From NCBI GenBank assembly GCA_001464425.1, contig LNEK01000019.1, positions 1 to 64,000 of the forward strand: a DNA stretch of 64,000 bases. The letters run 5' to 3'. A model generated the notes under the pieces. It worked only from the letters and a program-made list of their open reading frames with translations, was not told where the DNA came from and ran no database searches. Below, piece by piece: positions 16,798 to 25,869 of this stretch (position 1 is the first letter of the stretch; each line of letters begins with the position of its first letter). Origin of the DNA: Alphaproteobacteria bacterium Ga0077535. Lineage in GTDB: Bacteria > Pseudomonadota > Alphaproteobacteria > Caulobacterales > Aquidulcibacteraceae. Both the position numbers and the translations under genes were made by a program.

Positions 16798-17566
16798 CAC
16801 GCACGCGCCTAACCCAGCGCCAATGGTCCGCCGCGTCGGCCCGCTCAACGTCCGCACGGATACCGGCGACGCAATTATCGAGACGATCTTCGAAGCAACC
16901 AGAAGCGATAAGACCACGCGCGTCGGCTTCGCGAACACGCATCTGCTCTATTGCGCCTTACGCGAACCGCCACTGCAAGCGACGCTAGAAGATTTCTATC
17001 TGCTCAATGACGGCGTCGGCATGCATTTGCTCTCGCATATTGCAGTAGGCGAAGGGTTTTCCGAAAACCACAACGGCACCGACTTCATCCCGCGGCTGCT
17101 CGATGCGGCGCCGGACGGATCGCGGCTCTTTCTCGTCGGCGGCCAAGCACATGTCGTCCGCGAAGCAGCGGCCCGCATGGCCGCTCGTTTTCCGCGATTG
17201 GTGATTTGCGGCTTCCAGGATGGATATTCGGCGGCGCTGGAAGATGATGAATTGGTAGAGCGCGTTATCGCTTCTCGGGCCGACATAATCTTGGTGGCGC
17301 TCGGCAATCCATTACAGGAGCGCTGGATCGGGCGCTGCGCACCGCGCTTGGAGCGCGGTCTTTTCGTCGCCGTTGGCGCCCTTTTCGATTTTTTCGCCCA
17401 AGACAAACCGCGGGCGCCGATGTTCATACGGAAGGCAAGACTAGAATGGTTGTTCCGCCTGTCGCTGGAGCCCCGTCGTCTCCTGCGCCGCTACACACTC
17501 GAGATCGCGGTGGTGACTTGGGCAGTGGGGAAACAGCGTCTGTCGCGCCCAGAAACTCTCCACTGA
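16787..17566 (+). CDS. WecG/TagA/CpsF family glycosyltransferase (HfsJ-like)
   Basis: A 259-residue GT26 family enzyme that adds a sugar to a lipid-linked precursor. Family motifs are clear: FANTHLLYCAL, LLNDGVGMHLLS, GTDFIPRLLD, LFLVGGQ, LVALGNPLQERWI, VGALFDFFAQDKPRAP and the C-terminal ARLEWLFRLSLEPRRLLRRY. In Caulobacter the HfsJ protein of this family contributes to holdfast synthesis, so this could be its counterpart, but membership of the first polysaccharide cluster is the simpler reading. It overlaps the ExoY-type gene upstream and probably the GT4 gene downstream. Confidence 0.92.
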   Translation: MHTDTHAPNPAPMVRRVGPLNVRTDTGDAIIETIFEATRSDKTTRVGFANTHLLYCALREPPLQATLEDFYLLNDGVGMHLLSHIAVGEGFSENHNGTDFIPRLLDAAPDGSRLFLVGGQAHVVREAAARMAARFPRLVICGFQDGYSAALEDDELVERVIASRADIILVALGNPLQERWIGRCAPRLERGLFVAVGALFDFFAQDKPRAPMFIRKARLEWLFRLSLEPRRLLRRYTLEIAVVTWAVGKQRLSRPETLH

Positions 17567-18687
17567 TCCGCGTTTGTCACCTCGTGCGACAATATCATCC
17601 AGGGATTGGCGGACTTGAATCCTTCGTCGCTTCGCTCGCAGAAAGCTTGGCGCCGCTCGGATGTGAGAGCGAGATTATAACGCTCGACCGCCTGTTCACG
17701 GCCCCGACGGAGAAAATGGAGCCGGTTGGGCGCGTCGATGACGTTCTCGTGCAGCGCGTTCCGATGCTCGGCGTCCGCCGCATGTTTGTTCCGATCATTC
17801 CAAAGGCGATGCTCGCCCCGTACGACGTCCTCCACGTGCATGGCATCGATGGCATGTTCGAGCGCATCGGCCGTGAGCCGCAAGGCGACGCACAGGTCAG
17901 GGTCGCAACGAGTCACGGCGCCTTCTTCCACACTCCGTGGATGAAAACGCTGAAGCAGATTTATTTTGGCAGCGTCACGCGCCTTGCGGCTCAGGGCTAC
18001 GACGCGCTCATCGCCAATTCGCAGCCCGACTTCGACCTACTGCAAAAGCTATCGCCCAACGTGACGCTCATCCCCAACGGCGTCGCGCCGCTCGGCGCCT
18101 TTCAGGCATCCGGGCGAGATCTTCTCTATCTGGGGCGGCTTGCGAGCCACAAACGCGTCGACCGCATCGTTGCGGCATTGGCGGAGCCAGCGCTTGCCGA
18201 GTCCGTGTTGCACATCGTTGGACCTGAGTGGGACATCACCATCGACGAACTCGCACGCCAAGCCGAAAAGCTGGGGGTGACCGAGCGAGTGTGCCTACAC
18301 GGCCGCGTCAGCGCAGAACGGCTGAGCGAGATCGCTCGCCAATGCGGCGTATTTGTCTCCGCATCCACCTACGAGGGGTTCGGCATGTCGCTCATTGAGG
18401 CCATGTCGATTGGGCTCGCGCCAGTGGCGCACCCCAACGCGTCGTTCGCTGAAATACTCGCTGCGGCGCCCATTGGCCGCCTCGCGCCGTTCGACAATAC
18501 AGCTGAAGCCGCAAGCGCAATTCGCGCCGAACTCGATGCCCTTTCGGATGATAGGCGCGCACTAGCGCGCGCCTTCTCCGCGAAGTTCAGTTGGGCCGCA
18601 AACGCGGAGCACACCGTCCAACGCTACCGCGACCTACTAGATGCCAAGCAAGCTAGCTCGTGTATGCGCTATCCTGCCCATGCCTGA
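17446..18687 (+). CDS. family 4 glycosyltransferase
   Basis: A GT-B retaining glycosyltransferase. It has the N-terminal GIGGLESFVASLA acceptor-side motif, LIPNGVAP between the domains, LLYLGRLASHKRVDRIV, and the donor-site E-x7-E in STYEGFGMSLIEAM. The ATG at 17446 has GGAAGG about 11 bases upstream but overlaps the WecG-type gene by 121 bases, and the first roughly 40 residues are low-complexity. A TTG at 17518 is an alternative; the conserved domain starts at LIRVCHLVRQ. The 3' end overlaps the convergent tyrosine kinase gene by 35 bases. Confidence 0.87.
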   Translation: MVVPPVAGAPSSPAPLHTRDRGGDLGSGETASVAPRNSPLIRVCHLVRQYHPGIGGLESFVASLAESLAPLGCESEIITLDRLFTAPTEKMEPVGRVDDVLVQRVPMLGVRRMFVPIIPKAMLAPYDVLHVHGIDGMFERIGREPQGDAQVRVATSHGAFFHTPWMKTLKQIYFGSVTRLAAQGYDALIANSQPDFDLLQKLSPNVTLIPNGVAPLGAFQASGRDLLYLGRLASHKRVDRIVAALAEPALAESVLHIVGPEWDITIDELARQAEKLGVTERVCLHGRVSAERLSEIARQCGVFVSASTYEGFGMSLIEAMSIGLAPVAHPNASFAEILAAAPIGRLAPFDNTAEAASAIRAELDALSDDRRALARAFSAKFSWAANAEHTVQRYRDLLDAKQASSCMRYPAHA

Positions 18688-20833
18688 AGTAAAGCGGGTC
18701 ACTGTAGGATGTGCGACCCGGCGCGTTGGGGTCCACCCCATTTAACGCCACACCCAGCACGTTAGCTCCCACAGCCCGCAACTCATTGAGAGCTGTGCGC
18801 AGTGCGCTGGTCGGCGTTTTGCCATGCCGCGCCACCAACACCACGCCCTCTGCCAGCACCGCGATCTCACGCGCCTCCGCGAGTGTCAGCACTGGCGGGC
18901 AGTCGAGGACGATTAGATCGTACTCCTCCGCGAGCTCGCGCAGCAATTCCGCCATCTGCGGACCGTCGAAGACCGCCTCAGTCGTGAAGCTTCCGGTCGA
19001 CGCCGGCAGAATATGCGCGCCGCTGCTCTCGTCCGTGCCGACAACATCGCGCCAACTTTCGTTACGATTCAGCACCTCCACGATTCCTACTTTGGGCTCG
19101 ATTCCGAGCAGCACATTGAGGGAGCGCCCGCGCAGATCGCAATCGACCAGAATGGTGCGCCGCCCGGACATCGCGGCGACCCGCGCAAGACTTAAGGCCG
19201 TCGTGGTTTTTCCATCGCCGGGAAGCGCCGACGCGATGGCGATGACCTGTAGGCGCTTGTCCTGCAGCGCACGTGTAATGCGGGAGCGAAGCAAGCGGAT
19301 CGATTCAGTGAACGCCGAACGGGGACGCGCCGTCGCAAACCCGCCTGGGTGCTTGTCGGGTCGCGGCAACGCTGCGAACTCACGCGCGCCGAGCCGGGGT
19401 ATGGTGGTCAAAATCGGCAAGCCAATTTTCCGCTCCACCTCATCGGCAGTATGCAATCGCGTGCTCAGCGCTTCCGCGATCCAGCCGGCAAACGCGCCCG
19501 CCATGGCCGCCAGCAAGGCCGCGAGGCCGAGCATGAGGAAGATGGACTTTGAGATCGGACGTGTCGGCGGAGAAGCCGCGGCGATCACCTGCGCGTCACC
19601 GCCCACACCCGCAGCGCCGTTAGCCAATTCACGCGAGCGTTGATCGAAACTGGCATAGATTGCTCGCGTCGAGGCGACACCGCGCTCCAACTCATTCAAG
19701 CGCGCGACTTGACCGTTGTTGCGCACGAGTTCGGAGCGAACGCTGTCCACGTGCGCCTGAAGGGCGCCGGCGCGAACACGAGACACTTCCGCTTCGTTAC
19801 GCAAGCTTTCGGTCAATCGGCCCACTTCGGCGCTAATCTGACGATCGACATCAACTTTTTCGGCGCGCGCCGCGATTACGGAAGGGTGCTGCGCGCCATA
19901 TCGGCCGTCATAACTTGCGAGGCGGCGATCCACCTCCGCCTGCCGCTCGCGCAGCTGGGCCATGACGTCCGAGGTCAGAGCACCGACCATGGAATCGGCG
20001 CTGCCACCGCTGTCGATCACACGCCGCGCCTGACGCCAGCGTGCTTCGCTCTCCACGAGATCGACGCGCGCGGCCAGAACAGAAGTTTCACCCTCCTGCA
20101 TCTGTTGCTCGGTAAAGGTGACGCCGTTGACGGAAAGCAGGCCTGCTTCCGCACGGTACGCTTCGAGAGCGCCTTCGCGCTCCGCAAGTTCGCTGCGCAG
20201 TTCAGTCAATCGTCCATCGAGCCAAAGCCGCGTGCGCTCGGCGCTTTCGACACGAGCCCGAGAACGCGATGCAACGTAGATCTCAACGAGCGCGTTACTC
20301 ATCCGCGCAGCTTGCTCTGGATCCTTCGAACGAACCGCAACTTCGACAACGTAGGTGGAGCCCCGGCGATACGGATTCAGCGCACGCATCACTGAATTGA
20401 CGATATCTGCCCGGTTGGCGCGCTCTCCGCGCGCATTCCACTCGGGATTGTCGGCCAGCTGAAGCTGATCCACCAACTGCCCTGCGAGCGCGGGCGACCC
20501 TAAGATTTCAACCTGTGAATCCACATAGCCGGTGTCCGGCGGGCGAAAGCCTTCTACGGGGCTTGCGACCACTCCATCGGGTTCGCGCGGCCCCATCATC
20601 AAAATGGCGGCGGCCTCATAAACCGGGGGGCGCATCAACGTCACAGCAGCGCCGAGCGCAAACAAACTCAGCGCAACGCCGCCAACTAGGCGAGCACGAC
20701 GGCGCAGGGCGCCCAGCGCGTCTTGCAGGAGATCAGCCGAGCGCGATTCAAGAACTGTATCGTAGGCATTAGGCGGCGCGAGATAGGCCCTGACAGACGG
20801 CGTGCGATCCGCTGGAGGCGCGATGAGTTCCAT
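18653..20833 (-). CDS. Wzc-type polysaccharide co-polymerase / tyrosine autokinase
   Basis: This inner-membrane protein controls chain length and export of a Wzy-dependent polysaccharide. The 726-residue protein from the ATG at 20833 has a first TM segment near 51-68, a long periplasmic Wzz/GNVR region with coiled-coil stretches, a second TM near 430-450, and a C-terminal BY-kinase domain. The domain shows Walker A in LPGDGKTTTALS (about 538-548), Walker A' ILVDCDLRG and Walker B LIVLDCPP. A C-terminal tyrosine cluster (SYSDPLYFRHGQDSAYTS) is present for autophosphorylation. An upstream in-frame ATG (20914) adds 27 unlikely residues. It follows the Wza gene on the same strand. Confidence 0.93.
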   Translation of the reverse strand: MELIAPPADRTPSVRAYLAPPNAYDTVLESRSADLLQDALGALRRRARLVGGVALSLFALGAAVTLMRPPVYEAAAILMMGPREPDGVVASPVEGFRPPDTGYVDSQVEILGSPALAGQLVDQLQLADNPEWNARGERANRADIVNSVMRALNPYRRGSTYVVEVAVRSKDPEQAARMSNALVEIYVASRSRARVESAERTRLWLDGRLTELRSELAEREGALEAYRAEAGLLSVNGVTFTEQQMQEGETSVLAARVDLVESEARWRQARRVIDSGGSADSMVGALTSDVMAQLRERQAEVDRRLASYDGRYGAQHPSVIAARAEKVDVDRQISAEVGRLTESLRNEAEVSRVRAGALQAHVDSVRSELVRNNGQVARLNELERGVASTRAIYASFDQRSRELANGAAGVGGDAQVIAAASPPTRPISKSIFLMLGLAALLAAMAGAFAGWIAEALSTRLHTADEVERKIGLPILTTIPRLGAREFAALPRPDKHPGGFATARPRSAFTESIRLLRSRITRALQDKRLQVIAIASALPGDGKTTTALSLARVAAMSGRRTILVDCDLRGRSLNVLLGIEPKVGIVEVLNRNESWRDVVGTDESSGAHILPASTGSFTTEAVFDGPQMAELLRELAEEYDLIVLDCPPVLTLAEAREIAVLAEGVVLVARHGKTPTSALRTALNELRAVGANVLGVALNGVDPNAPGRTSYSDPLYFRHGQDSAYTS

Positions 20834-20926
20834 TATGAGCCCGTCGTTTCTGCATCCCCTCCGCCGCGCATAGAGCGCACAGAAAAACCAACGTGGCTGT
20901 ACGCTGCCGCACACGCGACGGACATT

Positions 20927-21532
20927 TTAAGGAATGATGCCGAGCAGGTTGACGATTGGAAGATCGCGCAGTGACGAGACAAACGTCTCGCCGACACGCA
21001 CCGTATCACCAGGTGCAAGTGCGGTGGCCGCATCGGCTGACACTTCCTGCGCGTCAGCGGCGCCAGCTCGCGTCACATAGAGGCGTGCGCGGCTCGCATG
21101 CCGCGTATAGCCACCTGCGGTGGAAACAGCGCGCGCCACGCTCATATCAGCAGCGTAGGGAAACGCGCCGGGGCGCGCGACTTCGCCAGTGACGTAGATC
21201 GGCCGATAGACCAACACCGCCACCGAAACATGCGGATTCTGCAGGAATCCGGCGCTAAATCGCTCTTCCAGAGTTGCGGCAAGCTCAGCGCTGGTCAGAC
21301 CCGAAGCGTTGACGTCACCGATGAGCGGCAATGAGACTTCGCCGCTCGCGCTAAGCGTTTGCTCGGCCCCCAGATCAGGTTCGTTGAACACCGTCACCCG
21401 AATAGCATCGCCGGCGGCGAGCAAATAATCATTCGACACAACGGGCGCCTCGGCGGCGATCTCGGTGCGACCTTGCGCGAAACACGGGCCCGCGCTCAAA
21501 AGCAGCGCACAAGCGAAAGCTATGATTTTCAT
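20927..21532 (-). CDS. Wza-type polysaccharide export protein
   Basis: A 201-residue periplasmic/outer-membrane export protein. The ATG at 21532 gives a clean signal peptide (MKIIAFACALLLSAGPCFAQ); the longer frame upstream has no such start. The Poly_export domain begins with LLAAGDAIRVTVFNEPDL and continues with SLPLIGDVNASGLT, then one SLBB domain with VTGEVARPGAFPYAADMSVARAVSTAGG. The Cys before FAQ follows a Pro, so it is not a normal lipobox. It is cotranscribed with the Wzc gene and diverges from the polymerase-like gene. Confidence 0.92.
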   Translation of the reverse strand: MKIIAFACALLLSAGPCFAQGRTEIAAEAPVVSNDYLLAAGDAIRVTVFNEPDLGAEQTLSASGEVSLPLIGDVNASGLTSAELAATLEERFSAGFLQNPHVSVAVLVYRPIYVTGEVARPGAFPYAADMSVARAVSTAGGYTRHASRARLYVTRAGAADAQEVSADAATALAPGDTVRVGETFVSSLRDLPIVNLLGIIP

Positions 21533-21691
21533 GGCGGGACGATCTTGCTTGCGGGCTACCTCCAGGATCGGCGGCTCTCGCGAATTCAGTCCAACGTGAT
21601 GCGCGACCACCTGTTCCGATGCTTCTAGATCACGATGCAACAATTCACCCCCACCCGCGTTGGCCGAAGAGGCGGGCGGTAATTTAGTCAT

Positions 21692-22936
21692 ATGTTGAAA
21701 CGGCAGACGGCAGCACTCTTTGCGCACGCGCTGGTGATCGCCGCCAGCGTGTATCTCCTCGTCTTGTGCGGCCTCTACACAGCGGGCTTGCCCATCACCA
21801 ACACAATTATCGCCCTCACTGACGCCGCAATAGTTCTGGCGGCGCTCGCTTTAGGGGCTGGCCTGGCGGCTCGATGGCTCTTTCTGCCGATACTTGGCAT
21901 CGCGCTGAGCTTTGCGTTCCTCGCCCTCTTCTCTCAGAACATCGACTTCAAAGCCGTACGCGATGTCGTTCTCATCGTTGCGTTTCTCGTGCTCGGCCTG
22001 GCGGCAAGCGAGTGGCGGTGGGCGCGCCGCACATTCTTCGTCGCATCGGCTTTGGTGATGACGTTCGCTGTGCTGGAGCTGGCCTTCCCCGCGCTCTACG
22101 GCGACGTGTTCAACGTTCTGCAATTCTACATCATGCGTGGTGAACTCAGCCCCGCCGTCCTCGAGTACACGGACAATTCGCTGTTCATCAGCGGTATGCG
22201 CAATGAAGGTCGCTTCATGCTGCCGTTCCTCGGGCCGCATCGCGTGTCGTCAATATTTCTGGAGCCCGTTTCGATGGGCAACTTTGGCGCGATTGCGATC
22301 GCTTGGGCGCTCTCGCAGGCGCGGGGCCAATGGCGCACAGCTTTCGCTGCGGGCGCAGTGGGCGTCGCCGCCATCGTGATGGCGGATGCTCGGTTTGCGG
22401 CCATGGCGTCGGGCCTCTTCCTCGTCGCCAGGCTGACGCCAATAGCGTGGATGCGTCTCATCCTCGCGCCTGCGCCCTTCGTGGCGATCGCCATGCTGCT
22501 CGTCCTCGGCGCCACCATCCCGCGCGTCGGCGACGATCTACCGACCCGGTTGGCTCAATCCGGAAATACGATTGCGCAACTGGACACGGCAGCTTTGTTC
22601 GGGCTGACAGTCGGACGCGCGACAACCTTGGACGCGGGCTACGCCTATGCGTTGACGGCTTTCGGACTGCCGCTGTGTCTCGCCATGTGGGCCGCCTTCG
22701 TCTGGCTCCCCACACCCGGCGCGCATTCGGCACGCTTCAAATTCCTTCTCGGCCTCTACATCTGCGCCCTGCTCTGCGTCAGCGGATCGTCTCTGTTTGC
22801 ATTGAAGACCGCCGCCCTGGCTTGGTTCATGCTGGGCAGCGCCATTGCACAGGACTACGCCGAGGCGCGGCGCATACCACAAGGCGCCACGCGCCGATCT
22901 GTTACGGCGCCCAAAGCCGTCGCAGTCCACGCATGA
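21692..22936 (+). CDS. polytopic membrane protein, probable polysaccharide polymerase (Wzy/O-antigen ligase-like)
   Basis: A 414-residue protein with about ten to eleven hydrophobic segments and a large periplasmic loop around residues 130-180 (GDVFNVLQFYIMRGELSP to FLGPHRVSSIFLEP). The RVSSIFLEPVSMGNF stretch resembles the RxxGxFxNPN-like region of Wzy/WaaL proteins. This is the expected polymerase of the first polysaccharide cluster. The sequence family is variable, so the role rests on topology and neighbourhood. The gene ends in an ATGA overlap with the GH5 gene. Confidence 0.72.
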   Translation: MLKRQTAALFAHALVIAASVYLLVLCGLYTAGLPITNTIIALTDAAIVLAALALGAGLAARWLFLPILGIALSFAFLALFSQNIDFKAVRDVVLIVAFLVLGLAASEWRWARRTFFVASALVMTFAVLELAFPALYGDVFNVLQFYIMRGELSPAVLEYTDNSLFISGMRNEGRFMLPFLGPHRVSSIFLEPVSMGNFGAIAIAWALSQARGQWRTAFAAGAVGVAAIVMADARFAAMASGLFLVARLTPIAWMRLILAPAPFVAIAMLLVLGATIPRVGDDLPTRLAQSGNTIAQLDTAALFGLTVGRATTLDAGYAYALTAFGLPLCLAMWAAFVWLPTPGAHSARFKFLLGLYICALLCVSGSSLFALKTAALAWFMLGSAIAQDYAEARRIPQGATRRSVTAPKAVAVHA

Positions 22937-23973
22937 GATCCTTGCGCGTCTCACGCCGTCAGTTCGCAACGGCGGCGCTCGCTTTCGGCGCGACCGCGTC
23001 GGAAGTGTGGGCGCAGCGCGACGCTCCGCCTCACGTAACGCTCCTGACCGGCATTAACATCGCCGGCTTGGAGTTCAGCCCCGAACAAAATCCCGGGCGC
23101 CTAGGCACTGATTACGTCGCGCCAGAGCCTCGTGAGATTGAATACTATCGCGAGCGCGGCATGAACGTCATTCGCGTGCCGTTTCTATGGGAGCGATTGC
23201 AGCCACGTTTAGACGGCCCCTTTGACGCATCCTACTTTGCGCTGCTTCGCAACGCGGTGCGCCACTCTGGCGATTTACACGTCATCCTCGACGCGCATCA
23301 ATACGGACGCAGGCAGGTCAACGGAGAGGCACACATCATTGGCGAGTCCGCGACGGTCACCGCCGATCACTTCGCAGACTTCTGGGCGATGCTGGCCGAT
23401 CGCTTCGCCGCCAACGACAATGTCATCTTCGGCCTGCAGAACGAACCGCACGATCAGGACACCAACACACTGGTCTCCGTTCAAAACCGCGCCATAGCGG
23501 CGATTCGCGATGCCGGCGCGCGCAACCTCATACTCGTTTCCGGCAATGCGTGGTCCGGCGCACACTCATGGATGTCGAGCGGCAACGCCGAAGCGATGTT
23601 ACGGATCGAAGATCCGGCCGACAATTTCGCCTTCGATGTCCACCAATACCTCGACAGCGCTTCAAGCGGCGCCCAGCCAGAGTGCGCCATCGGTTCAGGA
23701 GCACGGCTCGCAGAATTTTCGAGATGGTGCCGCACGCATGGAAAGCGGGGATTCCTTGGCGAATTTGGCGCTGGTGCGGGTCGCCTCTGTCTTCACGAAC
23801 TTTCCGATCTGCTCCAGCACATCGCTGACAACGGAGCCGTATGGATCGGATGGACCTATTGGGCCGGCGGCGCCTGGTGGCCCGACGACTACCCACTCAG
23901 CGTAAGACCGCAATCCCTCACCGAACCGTCCGACCGTCCGCAGATGTCTGTGCTGCGCCGCTATCTTCGATGA
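22933..23973 (+). CDS. glycoside hydrolase family 5 protein, Tat-exported
   Basis: A 346-residue endoglucanase-like (GH5, PF00150) protein. The start at 22933 overlaps the upstream stop (ATGA) and yields a twin-arginine signal, VSRRQFATAALAFGATASEVWAQ. The barrel shows GMNVIRVPFLWERLQP, the acid/base Glu171 in FGLQNEPHD and the nucleophile Glu277 in FLGEFG. It probably trims or releases the polymer in the periplasm, or limits chain length, as glycosidases in exopolysaccharide operons do. Beta-1,4-glucan or mannan-like substrates are typical of the family, but specificity cannot be read here. Confidence 0.9.
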   Translation: MRSLRVSRRQFATAALAFGATASEVWAQRDAPPHVTLLTGINIAGLEFSPEQNPGRLGTDYVAPEPREIEYYRERGMNVIRVPFLWERLQPRLDGPFDASYFALLRNAVRHSGDLHVILDAHQYGRRQVNGEAHIIGESATVTADHFADFWAMLADRFAANDNVIFGLQNEPHDQDTNTLVSVQNRAIAAIRDAGARNLILVSGNAWSGAHSWMSSGNAEAMLRIEDPADNFAFDVHQYLDSASSGAQPECAIGSGARLAEFSRWCRTHGKRGFLGEFGAGAGRLCLHELSDLLQHIADNGAVWIGWTYWAGGAWWPDDYPLSVRPQSLTEPSDRPQMSVLRRYLR

Positions 23974-23989
23974 GCACAGGCGCTCGCTT

Positions 23990-25432
23990 ATGACCCTGAT
24001 GAAGCGTTCGCTTGCGGGCGTCGCCTGGTCGATCGCCGGCGGCTACGGCGCGCAGTTTCTCATGCTTGCCATGTTCATCTTCATCTCGCGTCTTGTGGGA
24101 CCAGAGGCATTCGGCGCGGTCGCCGTCGCCATCGGCGTGGTTGAACTCTGCCGCGCTTTCACCACCGAAGGCACAGCCGCAATGCTGGCGGCGCAACCTA
24201 CGTTCGAGGAAGAATCCTACAATGCCGGCTTCGCCTGGGCGATCGGCAGCACCATACTCACCTGCATAGCGCTCGTGATCATGACACCCTGGCTGGCCGA
24301 AGTGTTTCGCACGCCCGGCCTCGTCGCCGTGATGCCTCAAATCGCCATTCTGCTCGTCCTATACGGCGCCTCTCGACTGCAAGAAGCGCGGCTCGCGCAA
24401 GAAATGCGATTTCGCGCGCTCGCCGGCCGCACGGTGCTTGCTGCGCTAGGCGGCGGCGTAGCCGGGATCGCCGCCGCGCTCGCAGGCCTCGGCGTGCAGG
24501 CGCTCATTTACCAGCAACTGACCGCAGCGCTCATATCGGCGGCGCTTTTGTGGCGCGCTTGCCAGTGGCGGCCGCGATTCACATTTTCAAGCGCGCGCTT
24601 TCAAACGATCGTGCGCGGCAGCTTCACACTCGCCCCAGCGGGGCTTGTCACGAGCCTTTGCGCGCTTGCCGACGGCTTGGCCGTGGCGGTGTATTCGGGA
24701 CCGTTAGCGGCAGGCGTATATAATCTGGGCAAGCGCGTCCGAACCGCCATGGTTCTCGGGTTATCTAGCGCGCTCGATCGCGTCTCACTACCAGCCTTCG
24801 CGCAGCTGCGCGCCACGCCCGCCCATCTCACCGCGGCGCTTGGACACGCTATTCAAGTCAGTGCGCTCGCGGTGTTTCCGATCTTCTTTGGCTTGGCCGC
24901 CATCGCACCCGAACTCGTCGACGTGGCGCTCGGCCCGGAATGGACTAGCGCTGCCGGGCCGATCGCTCTTCTCCTCATCGCCGGCGCCATCGCGATCTCA
25001 ACATCCTATTGTGAGAATGTGTTGCTGGTCTTCGAGCGGCGCAGGTCCATCGTCGCGCTGCGTCTCTATTTTCTTGGCGCCTTAGCAATCGGCATCGTGC
25101 TCTTCGGCAGATACGGGCCTACAGCGATCGCTGCTGCGACACTGACGGCCACAATCGTTCAGAACATTGCAGCGGCGGTCGCGGTCGCGCGAAGAGCCGA
25201 CATCGTGTTTCCCGCTTATTTGAGCAGCATGATCATGCCGCTCTCGCTCAACCTCGCTATGTTCGCCGCCTTGTGGTTGCTCCGCCAACACCCCGTGGTC
25301 GCCGAGTTAAGCGCGCCCTTAAGAATGGGCGCGCTTATTGTCGTCGGCGCTCTTCTATACGCCGCAAGCGCCTGGCTCTTCGCCCGGCGACAAATCCAAT
25401 CCGCCTACAGCGCGGCAAGCGCTCTACTCTAG
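23990..25432 (+). CDS. Wzx-type lipopolysaccharide/exopolysaccharide flippase
   Basis: A 480-residue polytopic membrane protein of the MOP superfamily (polysaccharide biosynthesis protein, MATE-like), with roughly 12 to 14 hydrophobic segments. It starts with the familiar KRSLAGVAWSIAGGYGAQFLM helix, has RLVGPEAFGAVAVAIGVVEL and the IYQQLTAALISAAL stretch. It would translocate undecaprenyl-linked repeat units to the periplasm for the first polysaccharide cluster. It closes that cluster on the plus strand, 16 bases after the GH5 gene. Confidence 0.9.
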   Translation: MTLMKRSLAGVAWSIAGGYGAQFLMLAMFIFISRLVGPEAFGAVAVAIGVVELCRAFTTEGTAAMLAAQPTFEEESYNAGFAWAIGSTILTCIALVIMTPWLAEVFRTPGLVAVMPQIAILLVLYGASRLQEARLAQEMRFRALAGRTVLAALGGGVAGIAAALAGLGVQALIYQQLTAALISAALLWRACQWRPRFTFSSARFQTIVRGSFTLAPAGLVTSLCALADGLAVAVYSGPLAAGVYNLGKRVRTAMVLGLSSALDRVSLPAFAQLRATPAHLTAALGHAIQVSALAVFPIFFGLAAIAPELVDVALGPEWTSAAGPIALLLIAGAIAISTSYCENVLLVFERRRSIVALRLYFLGALAIGIVLFGRYGPTAIAAATLTATIVQNIAAAVAVARRADIVFPAYLSSMIMPLSLNLAMFAALWLLRQHPVVAELSAPLRMGALIVVGALLYAASAWLFARRQIQSAYSAASALL

Positions 25433-25651
25433 GCCCGAAGGCGCATTGGCTCTGAAAACGCCATCGACCAGTGATTGACCCAAATACTTCGATCAACGAT
25501 GCGTCACCAGTGGCTGGATTGGCCAATGACAGCCCCATTGCCACTTGGTTACGAACGGCTGCCATGAGGGACAAGACGGACAGCGCCGCCTGGGCCGCGC
25601 CAAGGCACGCGCAGACACCCTCCTGTTTTTATTATATTTATCAAAAGGGGA

Positions 25652-25742
25652 TGGCGGAGACGGAGGGATTCGAACCCTCGATACCCGGTTAAGGTATGCT
25701 CCCTTAGCAAGGGAGTGCCTTCAGCCACTCGGCCACGTCTCC
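25652..25742 (-). tRNA. tRNA-Ser (anticodon GCU)
   Basis: Read on the minus strand, the acceptor stem GGAGACG pairs with CGTCTCC, followed by the discriminator G and an encoded CCA end at 25652. The D-arm starts TGGCCGAGTGGCTGAAGGC, the anticodon loop TTGCTAA lies in a CTCCC/GGGAG stem, a long variable arm follows as expected for tRNA-Ser, and the T-arm has GGTTCGAATCC. The gene lies alone between two polysaccharide clusters. An AT-rich run (about 25627-25650) follows its 3' end. Confidence 0.97.
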
Positions 25743-25869
25743 GACCGCGCCCGCTTATCGCGGCAGCCCGCCCCCGGCAAGGCGTCTTTGGCTGGTCGCC
25801 CTATGCTTAACTGGCGCCGCGTTTGCGCGAATGCCCGGGAACGAACTCATCCCAAGGGCGAATTTACCA

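Noticed and set aside
25433..25869. Integration site (att) at the tRNA-Ser gene
   Set aside because: tRNA genes are common integration sites, but no duplicated 3' end of the tRNA and no integrase gene were seen in the window.
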